From the NCBI GenBank assembly GCA_045565285.1, contig JBJLFR010000016.1, positions 1 through 64,000 on the forward strand: a DNA stretch of 64,000 nucleotides, given 5' to 3'. The position numbers and the translations under genes were made by a program. Under the pieces are notes generated by a model, which had not been told where the DNA came from, searched no databases, and was given only the letters and a program-made list of their open reading frames with translations. Shown here one piece after another: positions 63,779 to 64,000 of the stretch. Source of the stretch: CACIIZ01 sp045565285 (GTDB lineage Bacteria; Pseudomonadota; Alphaproteobacteria; Rhodobacterales; Rhodobacteraceae). The stretch's first letter is position 1. The number at the start of each line of letters is the position of its first letter.

Positions 63779-64000
63779 ATGATGATGAATATTTTTAAAA
63801 AGAAAAAAAAAGAATCTTCCAGATTAATAGGTCTTGATATAGCTCTCAAAGTCAGTAGTTTTGTTACTGGAAAAGAGCATTTACATTATGGTTTATGGGA
63901 AAAATTAGATGTTACTCTTGATAACTTAGGAAAAGCACAAGAAGCTTACACAGATCTATTATTTAAATATTTACCAAAGAAAAAAAATAATAAAAAACTA
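63779..64000 (+). CDS. Start of a further gene, possibly a SAM-dependent methyltransferase (partial)
   Basis: An open frame starts at three consecutive ATG codons (63779, 63782, 63785) with GGTGA a little upstream and runs 74 codons to the window edge. It begins MMMNIFKKKKKESSRLIGL. The segment TGKEHLHYGLWEKLDVTLDN, then LGKAQEAY, resembles the N-terminal lead-in of some class I methyltransferases that read HYGYW-like, but the SAM-binding motif would lie beyond the edge. Function is therefore unproven. Confidence 0.55.
   Translation, partial: MMMNIFKKKKKESSRLIGLDIALKVSSFVTGKEHLHYGLWEKLDVTLDNLGKAQEAYTDLLFKYLPKKKNNKKL

Noticed and set aside
1..64000. tRNA, rRNA or CRISPR loci
   Set aside because: I scanned the intergenic gaps for tRNA-like arms with TTCGA-type loops, and for regularly spaced repeats, and saw none; gaps are all shorter than 260 bases and A+T-rich. 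A small structured RNA could still be missed by eye.

Overview
This 64 kb window looks like the chromosome of a streamlined, very A+T-rich alphaproteobacterium, probably a free-living marine lineage. Base composition is roughly 70% A+T by eye, intergenic gaps are short, and many genes overlap at ATGA-type junctions. Several gene neighbourhoods are typically alphaproteobacterial: irr divergent from fabA-fabB-fabI; miaB-phoH-ybeY-corC-lnt-metK-trmB; aroA-cmk-rpsA-sppA-ihfB-lapA-trpF-trpB; hisC-tyrC beside a DUF2125-like gene; and F1-ATPase atpHAGDC. I cannot name the genus. I see no tRNA, rRNA, insertion sequence, prophage or CRISPR array. No gene-free stretch exceeds 300 bases; the longest gap is 257 bases (40136-40392), upstream of rplY.

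Layout. 1-5 kb: MidA-type methyltransferase and PgeF (coupled), thioredoxin reductase, a small heat-shock protein, purE-purK. 5-7 kb: groESL on the minus strand behind a clear CIRCE operator. 7-11 kb: HAD phosphatase, ribF, ycgN-like gene, prs. 10.7-16.8 kb (minus): F1 sector of ATP synthase followed by a TetA-like exporter. 16.9-25 kb: methyltransferase, gloB, clpA, a MotA/ExbB-like plus MotB/OmpA-like pair, and a DUF2125-like protein. 25-32 kb: tyrC, hisC, priA (minus), then transaldolase, DUF484 and xerC (plus). 32-41.6 kb: ileS, truA, ychF, trpA, an LhgO-like oxidoreductase, an FMN 2-hydroxyacid oxidase, rplY, pth. 41.6-56.2 kb: a 15-gene minus-strand run from miaB to trpB covering RNA modification, envelope, translation and aromatic amino-acid synthesis. 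56.3-59.8 kb: a dimethylglycine/sarcosine dehydrogenase-like enzyme behind a large palindrome, and a convergent Ser/Thr dehydratase. 59.8-64 kb: haloacid dehalogenase-like protein, fabI-fabB-fabA, an Irr-type Fur regulator, and the start of a further gene cut by the window edge.

The content is overwhelmingly core metabolism and information processing. I do not find a convincing new defence or mobile system. The most notable observations are: (i) single-base frameshifts in rpsA, trpB (two, mutually compensating) and a Ser/Thr dehydratase, most likely consensus errors because rpsA is essential and the flanking protein sequence is intact; (ii) a 43-bp near-perfect palindrome just upstream of the dimethylglycine dehydrogenase-like gene; (iii) an uncharacterised MotA/MotB-like pair with a very long coiled coil; and (iv) possible RNA or protein-binding control sites at groESL (strong) and the small heat-shock gene (weak).
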